This document shows positions 49,171 through 60,272 of a DNA stretch of 64,000 nucleotides, one piece after another (position 1 is the first letter of the stretch; each line of letters begins with the position of its first letter). This DNA comes from Candidatus Endomicrobiellum siamense (GTDB lineage Bacteria > Elusimicrobiota > Endomicrobiia > Endomicrobiales > Endomicrobiaceae): NCBI GenBank assembly GCA_031268145.1, contig JAIRXS010000020.1, positions 1 to 64,000 of the forward strand, given 5' to 3'. The notes beneath the pieces are model-generated. The model was not told the origin of the DNA and did no database searches. It worked only from the letters and a program-made list of their open reading frames with translations. The position numbers and the translations under genes are program-made.

Positions 49171-49492
49171 CTTAATGTTTTTACTAGAACTTTTAAAATC
49201 TATTGTATTTTCAATTAGATTTTTGAGGTTCAATCCCGCAAGATTAAGTTTTCATCTATAAAAAGTAATGGCAATTTTTATAGCAAACTCATGCCATTAA
49301 AGTGCCGTTAAATGGTAAATTTGATTTAGAATTCAATTTTCCTCACGAGATATATTTCACGAGATATATTGCATGTAGTATAGGAACCAAATGCACAGGA
49401 GGAGGGCTTATCCAAGAAGAATTGAAATATATGGAATTTAATATGCCCTCTGGCAAGTTTGTTGTAGAGTTTCCAGATTAAGCCACCTTTAA

Positions 49493-49924
49493 ACTATCAT
49501 TCTTCTTTGTAAGTAATCCTCTTATTGATGGGAACGGAAGAACAGGAAGACTTTTAATAAACCTTATTTTGCTTAAAAATGGTCTTTTGCCTTTAATTAT
49601 CAGACCCAGAAACAGAAAGCAATACATAGATTTTATTGAAGAAGCGCAATTAACACAAAATACTCAGAATTCAATAAATTTATGCTTGTTGCTTATATAC
49701 GCTCTATGAATACTTATATAGAAATGTTTGACGAAAAGACTTTAGATATTCAAACAAATAAACTCTTTAAAATAAGCGAATTTGCAAAAGAGGCAGGTGT
49801 TCCTGTATCAACAATAAGATATTATTTGAGAATAGGGAAAATAAAATCTGTTTTTAGAACTGACGGTGACTATATGCTCTTTTCAAAAGACCAAATAAAA
49901 AATATTAAACATGGTTTGAAATAA
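49493..49924 (+). pseudogene. decayed Fic-family protein with C-terminal MerR-like HTH
   Basis: FFVSNPLIDGNGRTGRLLINLILLKNGLLPLIIRPRNRKQYIDFIEEAQL then frameshift to MLVAYIRSMNTYIEMFDEK...ISEFAKEAGVPVSTIRYYLRIGKI; catalytic HPF altered to NPL. Confidence 0.8.
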
Positions 49925-50037
49925 GTTATAATTGGAAATAAACTTTTTTAACTTCAGTCATAAACACCATTTAAAACTTATCGTGAAAAGTTGTAGTAAT
50001 GATTGCTTTTTCACGTATAGTTATATATAATTAATTT

Positions 50038-50930
50038 ATGATTAATAAAACCACTAAAGATAAAATTAAAGAGTTATTTAGTATTTATAAAAGTTTATCA
50101 AAAGAGAATAAAAATGTTTTACGGGAAATAGCTACAGCAGAAATTCCTGAAATGGTTTATAACTCAAACGCCATAGAAAACTCTACCTTAACTCTTGAAG
50201 ATACCGAAGATATCCTTTTGCAAAACAAAATAAAAAAAAACACTTCTCTTCGTGAGGTTTTTGAGACTAAGAATCTCGCCGTAATTACTGAAAATTTGTT
50301 ATATGAACCCAAGGAAGAATTGACTATAAAATTTATTTTATCTTTGCACAAAATTCTTTTAACAAACATTGACGATAGTGTTGCAGGACGTTTTAGAAGT
50401 GGCAAAGAATGGGTACGAATCGGTACTCATATAGAGGTGCAAATCCAGCCTTTACAAATAAATTAATGTATGAATTGGTAAAGAAATATAATGTCAAAGA
50501 TAAAACTTATTTTTTAGATAAAATAGCATATTTTCACGCTGAGTTTGAAATAATACATCCTTTTTGCGATGGAAACGGTAGAATAGGACGTGTTTTGATT
50601 AATCAACAGCTAATGAAACTTGGTTATCCACCGATAATTGTTCAAAACAAAAGTAAGTATAATGATTATTATCCTCTTTTTAATGATTACAGGATAAAAA
50701 ATAAATATGATGGATTCACTGAGAATTTTGCATTGCTTTTAATGGATTCTCTTAATAAACGAATTGCCATATTAAGTAGCAGTAAGATTATAAGCTTGGA
50801 TTTATGGGCAAAACAAAACAAGATTAAAGGTAACATAGCAGTAAATAAAGCCGCACGCCAAACAATACCTGCGTTCAGAATGCGTCAAAAATGGGTTATT
50901 TCGCAAGATGCCAAAGATAAAATCTTATAA
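50038..50930 (+). pseudogene. Fic-family protein interrupted by a frameshift near 50430-50445
   Basis: ORF1 has SNAIEN (S/TxxxE(G/N)) and ends [16 protein letters not shown]; the other frame continues [13 protein letters not shown]...[19 protein letters not shown]. Confidence 0.85.
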
Positions 50931-51107
50931 TTGGGAATAAACTTTTTCAAAATACTCTATTTCTTTATTGATCTTAATTAATTCAAGTATTTTTTTATCA
51001 GCATCATTCACGACATTCGTATGTAATAATCTTATCTTCGCTACTTCTTCATCAAAGGGAATAATCCATTTATATAATGTTTAGCAAACTCAAAAGCTTC
51101 CTTTCCA

Positions 51108-51293
51108 CTATTTATTAAGCATTGTGTCATCGATATCTTTTACACCAATAGCATGTCCATTTTTTCTATTCCAATATATATTTGTGCCTCCACAAGAATT
51201 AAGAAAAGAAACCACTTCTCTTTCTAGAGGGGTATTATCATCTATTATGCTCTTATATTCAATTTCGTGGTTTTCATTACTTTTTGACATCAA
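51108..51293 (-). pseudogene. AlbA_2/Schlafen-like ATP-binding domain fragment
   Basis: EIEYKSIIDDNTPLEREVVSFLNSCGGTNIYWNRKNGHAIGVKDIDD resembles the domain start; truncated with stops downstream. Confidence 0.6.
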
Positions 51294-51632
51294 TATTCTC
51301 CTAAGCTCTATGTAATAATTTTATTATATAAGATCCAATCAAACCCCTCATAGTTTTTCACTATAACTAAAACTAAAAAATTTAACGCGACCTTTATGCA
51401 TGTTGTACATGCCACCGATTAGCATAATTTCTCCTTATTATATAGATATTTACTTATGATTTGGAAGCATATTCAAGAAAAGACATGCATAAGCATAAAA
51501 ATTGTTCATAGACTTGACGTGTGAGTATAAATGCAGATTTAGTGTTGTTTTATAAACTCAGACTATATATTGTGCTTTACATAATAAAATTTTTGGACTA
51601 AACAGTTAAATATTTATCCTGCGCTAAATAAA

Positions 51633-51704
51633 AGCGGGCGATGGGACTTGAACCCACGACCTTCTCGTTGGCAACGAGACGTTCTACCACTGAACTACAC
51701 CCGC
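51633..51704 (-). tRNA. tRNA-Gly(GCC)
   Basis: Reverse complement GCGGGTG...CTCGTTGCCAACGAG...GGTTCAAGTCC...CGCCCGC. Confidence 0.95.
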
Positions 51705-51720
51705 AAGTATAAATTTCAAA

Positions 51721-51802
51721 TGCTGAGGGCGGGATTTGAACCCGCATCCGGTTAAGGACACGCCCCTCAAACGTGCGCGTATGCCAGTTCCGCCACCCCA
51801 GC
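51721..51802 (-). tRNA. tRNA-Leu(GAG)
   Basis: Reverse complement GCTGGGG...CACGTTTGAGGGGCGTG...variable arm...GGTTCAAATCC...CCTCAGCA. Confidence 0.93.
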
Positions 51803-51815
51803 AACCAACTGGTAA

Positions 51816-52133
51816 TTATTTTATAGGCTCTACTGGAGCACTTACAGGGATATTAGAAAGATGTTTAACTATAGACATCATACCTATATTAGTAGAAAAC
51901 TTTGTAAGCATTAAAGATGTAAATAAAAATATACAAGCCATAACTATTGTCAACTTTTTTGTAAATGCCACGCCTGACGGCGCATTAAAAATTTGGTCTG
52001 AACCGCCGCCACCAAAGACACCTGCCATACCACCACTTTTTCCAGCTTGCAAAAGAACTATAGAAATTAATCCAATGCATACACTATAATGTACAAATTT
52101 AAATGCAAAAAATATTATATTTACTGTATTCAT
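51816..52133 (-). CDS. secG: preprotein translocase subunit SecG
   Basis: SIVLLQAGKSGGMAGVFGGGGSDQIFNAPSGVAFTKKLT. Confidence 0.92.
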   Translation of the reverse strand: MNTVNIIFFAFKFVHYSVCIGLISIVLLQAGKSGGMAGVFGGGGSDQIFNAPSGVAFTKKLTIVMACIFLFTSLMLTKFSTNIGMMSIVKHLSNIPVSAPVEPIK

Positions 52134-52221
52134 TATTTCCTATTCTACCATAAAATTCCCGACGTGTCAAGTTTTATAGTATCGTACTTATGCTTTCAAA
52201 AGCATAAGAGACCGAAACATT

Positions 52222-53472
52222 TTACTTTTTATCTGGAAGAGCAGCAATTCCTGGGAGCTCTTTGCCTTCTAAAAATTCTAAAGATGCCCCTCCTCCTGTA
52301 GAAATATGACTTATCATTTTATCTACTCCAGCTTTTTTTACAGCAGCAACAGAATCCCCTCCACCTACAACAGATATAGCTCCATCAGCAGTTGCTTGAG
52401 CAACTAACTTAGCAATAGAAACCGTACCTTTAGAAAATTCATCTATTTCAAAAATTCCAAGAGGACCATTCCAAAGAATAGTTTTTGCAGATTTAATATC
52501 TTCAGCAAATTCTTCTATAGATTTAGAACCTATATCTGCCGCCATAAAACCATCTGCAATAGCTTCATCCACTGTCTCTTCAATTTTAGCATCTTGTGGA
52601 ACTTGTTTACTTGTAAAGTCAATCTTATTTGTAACTATGTGGTCTACAGGAAATAAAATATTTATTTTTCTTTCTTTTGCCTTTTTAACAAGCTCTGAAG
52701 CTAAATCTAATTTATCGTCTTCAACAAGAGACTCTCCAATGCTTACACCTTGAGATTTTAAAAAAGTATAAGCCATTGCTCCACCAATTATGATAGAATC
52801 CGCCTTATTTAAAAGATTTTCTATGACATTTATTTTGTCAGAAACTTTTGCCCCCCCCAAAATTGCTAAAAATGGCTTTTGTGGGTTTTCTAAAGCTTCT
52901 CCTAAAAATTTAAGTTCTTTTTCCAAAAGAAAACCTGCAGCCGCATCTTTAACATATTTAACTACTGCAGCTGTTGAAGCATGTTCTCTATGCACTGTCC
53001 CAAAAGCGTCTTGGACAAAAACCTCCCCCATTGAAGCAATTTCTTTTGCAAATACGTCCATTGCAGCTTTATCTTTTTCTCCAGCAGCATTCTTGCCTTC
53101 TTCTTCAGGATGAAATCTTAAATTTTCAAGCAATAAAATTTCTCCCTGTTTTAAACTAGCAGCTGCTTTTTTTGATTCCTCGCCTATACAGTTTCCGCCA
53201 ACAAATTTGATAGGTTTATCCAAAAGTTCGCCTAAACGTACAGAAACTGGTTTCAAACTCATTTCTGGAACAAATCTACCTTTCGGTCTCCCAAAGTGAG
53301 ATATAAGTATTATTGCTGCATTTTCTTTCAATAAGTACTCAATAGTCGGAATAGTTGCAACTATCCTTTTATCATTTGTTATGTTGAGATTAGCATCTAA
53401 AGGAACATTATAATCAACCCGAACTAAAACTTTTTTATCTTTTACCTTAATATCTTTGAGTGTTTTTTTCAT
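52222..53472 (-). CDS. pgk: phosphoglycerate kinase
   Basis: VRVDYNVPLD, LISHFGRPKG, LENLRFHPEEE, LGGAKVSDKI, SVVGGGDSVAAV. Confidence 0.98.
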   Translation of the reverse strand: MKKTLKDIKVKDKKVLVRVDYNVPLDANLNITNDKRIVATIPTIEYLLKENAAIILISHFGRPKGRFVPEMSLKPVSVRLGELLDKPIKFVGGNCIGEESKKAAASLKQGEILLLENLRFHPEEEGKNAAGEKDKAAMDVFAKEIASMGEVFVQDAFGTVHREHASTAAVVKYVKDAAAGFLLEKELKFLGEALENPQKPFLAILGGAKVSDKINVIENLLNKADSIIIGGAMAYTFLKSQGVSIGESLVEDDKLDLASELVKKAKERKINILFPVDHIVTNKIDFTSKQVPQDAKIEETVDEAIADGFMAADIGSKSIEEFAEDIKSAKTILWNGPLGIFEIDEFSKGTVSIAKLVAQATADGAISVVGGGDSVAAVKKAGVDKMISHISTGGGASLEFLEGKELPGIAALPDKK

Positions 53473-53496
53473 TATTTACGCTCCATAAAAACCAAA

Positions 53497-53528
53497 CCGC
53501 ACCACACATAAATTATGTGTTAGTGCGG
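53497..53528 (-). terminator. hairpin between gapA and pgk (terminator or attenuator)
   Basis: CCGCAC c ACACATAA/TTATGTGT ta GTGCGG. Confidence 0.6.
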
Positions 53529-53594
53529 ATTTGTTTATTATTTTATTTACTATTTTTATAATATTAATAGACGACATAAAACTCCAGTTATTTT

Positions 53595-54677
<1,083 letters not shown>

Positions 54678-54944
54678 TTAGTCAAACTTATATAATTAAT
54701 TGTCTGAATCTTTCTCTTCTGCGCATCTAATGAATTTTATTACTAAAAAATATTAAAGACAGAATATTATTATATTATGATTATGAGAAATTAAACAACA
54801 TATCTTTTTTTGTAAATATTGTGAAAACATGGGTGATATAAAGTTTCAATATTTTTTGACAACCATAAAATCTATCTTAGCTTTCATAAGTTTTGCTATA
54901 ATATTAGCCTGAAGTAAAATATATACATTTTATTGGAGTTAACT

Positions 54945-56210
54945 ATGGAAAACAATCAGCAGAAACAGATAGTGTTTTTAAAAGCTCAAGCTGCCAAAGA
55001 GGCTTCAAAGAAACTTGCAATAATGAACAGTGCGCAGAAAAATAATATACTTTCTGCTATGGCTTGCGCTATAGAAGAGAACATTAAAGAAATCATATTC
55101 CACAATGAAATAGATGCACAAGCTGCTAAAGAAGCCGGTATAAGTAGTACTTTAATAGACAGACTTTCTTTAAATGAAAAACGAATAAACGATATAGCAA
55201 AAAGCATTAAAGATATTGTACTTCTACAAGACCCTGTTGGGACTATAGTTGAAGAAGTCTCTGCTTCAATAGATATAGATGTAAAAAAGATAAGAGTACC
55301 TATAGGCGTAATAGGTATAATTTATGAATCTCGCCCAAATGTAACAGTTGATGCCAGTGCTTTATGCTTAAAAGCTGGAAATTCTGTAATTTTAAAAGGA
55401 GGTTCGGAAGCTATAAACTCAAATAGATTTCTTGCTAAAATAATATCCGAAGCTGCTATAAAATCAGGTATGCCAGAAGGAGCAATACAATTTATTGATA
55501 CAATAGACAGGACTGCCGTACAAGAATTAATACACTTAGAAAATTTAATAGATCTATTAATACCTAGAGGCAGCAATGATTTATTAAAGTTCATAAAAAC
55601 TCATTCTTTAATACCTGTTTTATCTCATGGAAAAGGGTTATGCCACACATACATAGATGAAAATGTTGACATAGATATGGCAATTAAAATAGCATTAAAT
55701 GCGAAATGCCAAAGGCCTTCAGTATGTAACGCAACAGAAACTCTCCTTGTACATAAAAATATTGCTGAAAAAGTATTGCCTCAGTTATGTAAATTGTATA
55801 CAGAATCTGGAGTTGAGATAAGAGGTTGTACTGTTACAAAAACTATAGTTAATAATATTAAAGACGCTAATGAGGATGACTGGAACCAAGAATATCTTGA
55901 TCTAAAAATATCTATTAAAGTTGTAAACTCTTTAGAAGAAGCAATAGAGCATATAAATAAATATGGTTCTATGCATTCTGAAGCTATAGTAACAAACAAC
56001 AAAGAGGCTGCAGACAAATTTATCTCTGAAGTCGATGCTGCGGCAGTTTTTGTTAACGCTTCTACTAGATTGCATGATGGAGGAGTCTTAGGTTTAGGAT
56101 GTGAAATTGGCATTTCAACCCAAAAACTTCATGCCAGAGGAACGATGGGACTAAAAGAATTAACAACTACAAAATATGTAGTAAGAGGGAAAGGAACAAT
56201 TAGAAACTAA
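54945..56210 (+). CDS. proA: glutamate-5-semialdehyde dehydrogenase
   Basis: PIGVIGIIYESRPNVTVDASALCLKAGNSVILKGG, LIPRGSNDLL. Confidence 0.97.
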   Translation: MENNQQKQIVFLKAQAAKEASKKLAIMNSAQKNNILSAMACAIEENIKEIIFHNEIDAQAAKEAGISSTLIDRLSLNEKRINDIAKSIKDIVLLQDPVGTIVEEVSASIDIDVKKIRVPIGVIGIIYESRPNVTVDASALCLKAGNSVILKGGSEAINSNRFLAKIISEAAIKSGMPEGAIQFIDTIDRTAVQELIHLENLIDLLIPRGSNDLLKFIKTHSLIPVLSHGKGLCHTYIDENVDIDMAIKIALNAKCQRPSVCNATETLLVHKNIAEKVLPQLCKLYTESGVEIRGCTVTKTIVNNIKDANEDDWNQEYLDLKISIKVVNSLEEAIEHINKYGSMHSEAIVTNNKEAADKFISEVDAAAVFVNASTRLHDGGVLGLGCEIGISTQKLHARGTMGLKELTTTKYVVRGKGTIRN

Positions 56211-56218
56211 GAGGTTAT

Positions 56219-57310
56219 ATGAAACTGGGCATTGTAGGACTTCCAAACGTAGGGAAATCAACATTGTTTAATGCTATAACAAAAGCAGGCGCAGAAGTGG
56301 CAAATTATCCCTTTTGTACTATAGATCCAAATGTGGGAGTTGTAGCTGTCCCAGATAAACGCTTAACCTTTTTATCAAATCTCTATAATGCAAAAAAAAT
56401 AGTATCTGCTACTGTAGAATTTGTTGATATTGCAGGCCTTGTAAAAGGAGCTTCAACAGGTGAAGGGTTAGGAAATCAGTTTTTAGCTCATATAAGAGAA
56501 ACTGCAGCAATTGTACACGTTGTAAGATGTTTTGAAAATAAAGACATAACGCACATTATGGGCGACGTTGCCCCTTTAAGAGATATAGAAATTATAGAAA
56601 CAGAACTTATACTTGCAGACATGGATTCGGTCTCCAAAAGAATTGAAAGACTTCAAAAAGCAGTAAGGCTTAGCGATAAAAAAATGCTGTTTGAGAGAGA
56701 TCTTGCTATAAAAGTAAAAGAACATCTAGATAAGGGACGTTCTGTGAGAACTCTTAACTTAAGCGATGAAGAAAAAGAAACCATAAAAGACTTTTTTTTA
56801 ATAACAGCAAAACCTGTGATATATGCTTGTAATATTGAAGAAAATAATTTGCCTTCTATGACAAACAAATATACAGAACTTGTAAACGAAACCGCAAAAA
56901 AAGAAGGAACTCAAGCAATTTCTATATGTGCAAAAATAGAAGCTGAGCTCTCAGAATTATCTGAAAAAGACCAAGAAATATTTTTAAAAGATTTAGGATT
57001 ACAAGAGCCAGGATTAAACAGACTAATTAAAGCAGGATATGATCTATTAGGACTTGCAACATTTTTAACAGCTGGACAAATAGAAGTAAAAGCATGGACA
57101 ATTAAAAAAGGAGTTTTAGCGCCACAAGCTGCAGGCCTGATACATTCTGATTTTGAAAGAGGTTTTATACGTGCAGAAGTAATGGGTTTTGATGACTTAT
57201 TTAAGCTTGGTAGTCAAAAAGCTGTAAAAGATGCTGGTCTCCTTAGAAGCGAAGGCAAAGAATATGTTGTTAAAGATGGAGATATTATAGAATTCCGTTT
57301 TAATGTCTAA
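56219..57310 (+). CDS. ychF: OBG-family GTPase YchF
   Basis: GIVGLPNVGKSTLFNAITKAGAEVANYPFCTIDPNVGVV, FVDIAGLVKGASTGEGLGNQFL. Confidence 0.98.
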   Translation: MKLGIVGLPNVGKSTLFNAITKAGAEVANYPFCTIDPNVGVVAVPDKRLTFLSNLYNAKKIVSATVEFVDIAGLVKGASTGEGLGNQFLAHIRETAAIVHVVRCFENKDITHIMGDVAPLRDIEIIETELILADMDSVSKRIERLQKAVRLSDKKMLFERDLAIKVKEHLDKGRSVRTLNLSDEEKETIKDFFLITAKPVIYACNIEENNLPSMTNKYTELVNETAKKEGTQAISICAKIEAELSELSEKDQEIFLKDLGLQEPGLNRLIKAGYDLLGLATFLTAGQIEVKAWTIKKGVLAPQAAGLIHSDFERGFIRAEVMGFDDLFKLGSQKAVKDAGLLRSEGKEYVVKDGDIIEFRFNV

Positions 57311-57339
57311 AGGTTAAACTATTAAAACTTGGAGAATAG

Positions 57340-58245
57340 ATGAATATTCCTCTAGTAATGTGGTTGCTATTTTGGTTTATTGTTATAGTTTCATTATTTG
57401 TAGATTTAGTTATACTTAATAAACACAAAGGCAATATTAGTCAAAAAAATGCAAGCATTATGGTGAGTCTATGGATAAGTATTGCTCTTATATTTGGATT
57501 TATTGTTTATTTATATTTAGGGCAATCGAAAGCATTGGAGTTTTTTACAGGATATTTAGTTGAGTATTCGTTATCTATTGATAACATGTTTGTTTTCTTA
57601 ATGATTTTTTCTTTTTTTAACACACCTAAACAAAACCAATCAAAAGTTCTAATTTATGGCATTATTGGAGCAGTTATCCTTAGATTTCTATTTGTTTTTA
57701 TTGGCATAAGTTTAATAAATACTTTTTCTTGGACTGTATACTTATTTGGTGCCATTTTAATTTACACGTCAATTAAAATGTTACAAAAAAACAAAGAAGT
57801 AGCTCCAGAAAACAATATCGCATATAAAGTTTTAAAGAAAATATTCCCTTTGGATAACAACAATAAAACTAAAAGCTTTTTTATAAAAAAGGGTAAAGTT
57901 TTATATGCAACACCTATGCTTGCAGCAGTAGTAGTTATAGAAATGAGTGATATAATATTTGCCATAGATTCCATACCTGCAGTACTTTCTATTTCTGTTG
58001 ATCCTTATATAGTTTACACTTCCAATATATTTGCAATAATAGGACTTAGAGCCTTATATTTTCTTTTATATAACCTTGTAGAAAAATTTAAATTTTTAAA
58101 ATTTGCTATAGCTATAATTCTTTTATTTGTCGGATTTAAAATGATGGTCTCGCATTTTATAAGTATTCCAACAATACTATCCCTTTCTATTATAGTTATA
58201 ATACTCTCATCTTCAATTATACTATCAAAGTACAATAAGGGATAA
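57340..58245 (+). CDS. TerC/Alx-family membrane protein
   Basis: FTGYLVEYSLSIDNMFVFLMIF, VVIEMSDIIFAIDSIPAVLSI, FAIIGLRALYFLL. Confidence 0.93.
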   Translation: MNIPLVMWLLFWFIVIVSLFVDLVILNKHKGNISQKNASIMVSLWISIALIFGFIVYLYLGQSKALEFFTGYLVEYSLSIDNMFVFLMIFSFFNTPKQNQSKVLIYGIIGAVILRFLFVFIGISLINTFSWTVYLFGAILIYTSIKMLQKNKEVAPENNIAYKVLKKIFPLDNNNKTKSFFIKKGKVLYATPMLAAVVVIEMSDIIFAIDSIPAVLSISVDPYIVYTSNIFAIIGLRALYFLLYNLVEKFKFLKFAIAIILLFVGFKMMVSHFISIPTILSLSIIVIILSSSIILSKYNKG

Positions 58246-58326
58246 GTTTGACTTAACGTAATGTAAATTGTAAAATTCTATCGTAATCTAGCTGTCTATT
58301 TAAGACTAAATAAAGGAGATGTCGTA

Positions 58327-59199
58327 ATGAGGAACCTATTATTTCTAAGTAGTGTTGTATGTTTAGGGATGTCTTTGTGTTCTTGCAAAAAAGATAGCCC
58401 TATAGTAGTCCAAGTTGGTAACAAAAAAATTACAGAAGCAAAATTGAGCGAAAGATTAGCTACAACACCTGCAGAATATCAAAAATACGCAGCTACAGCT
58501 ATAGGCAAAAAACAATTTATTGATGCAATTGTAAAAGAGAATGTTGTTATAGAAGCCGCAAAAAAAGCTGGTGTTGAAAAGCGAGAAGAATATAAAAATG
58601 CTTTATCTTCTTTTGAAGCAGAACAAAAAAAGCAACTGTCAGATTATAAGAATGGGTTACTTATAGAGTCTTATATAAAAGAAATCCATGAAGCTATAGA
58701 ACCTACAGACGAAGAAATGCAAAAATATTATGATGATAATAAAACATTGTTTGATGAACCTGTTGCATATACTGTAAGACATATACTTGTTGCAGACTTA
58801 CAATCAGCACAAAATGTGCTTGAAAGATTAAACAGCGGCGAATCTTTTGAAAAAGTTGCAAAAGAAGTTTCTCAAGACAGTGGATCAGCTTCTAATGGCG
58901 GACTTATAGGTCCTTTTAAAAGAGGCGAATTAGTCCAAGAGTTTGATGAAGCTGTTATTAACCTGCAAATAAACCAAATATCTGGCATAGTAGAAACCCC
59001 TTATGGGTACCATATAGTACTTAAAGTATCAGAAAAAAAGTTACCTGCAATTCTTTTTGAACAAACAAAGGACTATATTAGAAAAATGTTAGAAAAAGAA
59101 AAATTTGACAAATGGTTTAACGATCAAAAAGTAAAACTTAATGTTAAAGTAAATTATGATTTATCTTTATCTCCGACAGAAGACGAAAAATCTAAATAA
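58327..59199 (+). CDS. parvulin-type peptidyl-prolyl isomerase, lipoprotein
   Basis: Lipobox-like GMSLCSC; VRHILVADLQSAQNVLERLNSGESFEKVAKEVSQDSGSASNGGLIG. Confidence 0.9.
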   Translation: MRNLLFLSSVVCLGMSLCSCKKDSPIVVQVGNKKITEAKLSERLATTPAEYQKYAATAIGKKQFIDAIVKENVVIEAAKKAGVEKREEYKNALSSFEAEQKKQLSDYKNGLLIESYIKEIHEAIEPTDEEMQKYYDDNKTLFDEPVAYTVRHILVADLQSAQNVLERLNSGESFEKVAKEVSQDSGSASNGGLIGPFKRGELVQEFDEAVINLQINQISGIVETPYGYHIVLKVSEKKLPAILFEQTKDYIRKMLEKEKFDKWFNDQKVKLNVKVNYDLSLSPTEDEKSK

Positions 59200-59220
59200 G
59201 TTATGAAATAGGAGCAACCT

Positions 59221-60270
59221 ATGAAGAAAGTTGTAATAAGTTGTTTTGCAAGCTTTTTTATAACTACAACCCTCTTAGCAGCACCACAAGTTGTAGACAA
59301 AACGTTGGCTGTAGTAAATGGAGAGCCGATACTTTCATCTGAATTTAGCAGTCTGTTTGCCCCGATTTACGAACAATACGAAAAAGCAACGCCAAAATCG
59401 TCGCAAACTATTCAAAAAGAAAATGAGCTTAAAGATCTTGTTTTAAACCAAAAAATAGACGATCTTCTCTTAAAACAACAGGCAAAAAAACAAAAAATTA
59501 AAGTTTCAAAAAAAGAAACTCAAGATAGTCTTGTAGAAATTAAAAAAAGATTCTCCAGTGATGCAGAGTTTAACTCTGAACTAAAAAAAGAAAATATAAC
59601 AATTGCTGATTTTGAAAAAAAACTTAATGATCAAATAGCAATAATGAAGCTTGTCAAACAAAATGTTGAATCTAAAATAAAAATCCCTACAGACGTTGAA
59701 GCAAAAACTCTCTATGATAAAATAACTGTAAAAATGAAGGGAGGTAAAACTAATCTCTCCCCAGAAGATGATTTTTTAGTTGAAAGTCTAGCAACAGCGT
59801 TAAAAAGAATGGCTAGCGAACAGCTAAGACTTAAACAAATTGTTATTGCTTGCCCTAAAGGTTCAAATGAAACTAAAATTAAAGCAGCGCAAGAAAAAGT
59901 TGCAGCTGTAAAAAAAGAGCTTCAAAAAAGAAGCTTTTCAGATGTTGCAACACAATATTCTGAAGACCCTACTTCTAAAGGAAGAAATGGCGATTTGGGA
60001 TTAGTTGCAAAAAATGATTTACTCCCTAATATTAGTAGGGTTGTTTTTTCAATGAAAGTTGGCGAATATACAAAAGAACCTATAAAAACAGATGCTGGCT
60101 ATCATTTTGTAAAAGTCGAAGAAAAACGCGCAAAAAGAGATATAAGCTTTGACGATGTAAAAGGTGATATATTAGAATTATTGTATCAATCAAATGCCAG
60201 AGTTGCATACAATGAGTATATTAATGGTTTAAAGTCTAAAGCTAACATAAAAATTAACAAAACTTGGTAA
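59221..60270 (+). CDS. surA: SurA-like periplasmic PPIase/chaperone
   Basis: DKTLAVVNGEPILSSEF; YSEDPTSKGRNGDLGLVAKNDLLPNISRVVFSMKVGE. Confidence 0.85.
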   Translation: MKKVVISCFASFFITTTLLAAPQVVDKTLAVVNGEPILSSEFSSLFAPIYEQYEKATPKSSQTIQKENELKDLVLNQKIDDLLLKQQAKKQKIKVSKKETQDSLVEIKKRFSSDAEFNSELKKENITIADFEKKLNDQIAIMKLVKQNVESKIKIPTDVEAKTLYDKITVKMKGGKTNLSPEDDFLVESLATALKRMASEQLRLKQIVIACPKGSNETKIKAAQEKVAAVKKELQKRSFSDVATQYSEDPTSKGRNGDLGLVAKNDLLPNISRVVFSMKVGEYTKEPIKTDAGYHFVKVEEKRAKRDISFDDVKGDILELLYQSNARVAYNEYINGLKSKANIKINKTW

Positions 60271-60272
60271 AA

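Noticed and set aside
51598-51804. 68-aa minus-strand ORF (MLGWRNWHTRTFEGRVLNRMRVQIPPSAF...)
   Set aside because: It overlaps tRNA-Leu and tRNA-Gly; the peptide is the well-known spurious translation of tRNA sequence.
52851-52858. C8 run in pgk as a phase-variation tract
   Set aside because: It encodes the conserved Gly-Gly-Ala of LGGAKVSDK in an essential gene, so coding constraint explains it.
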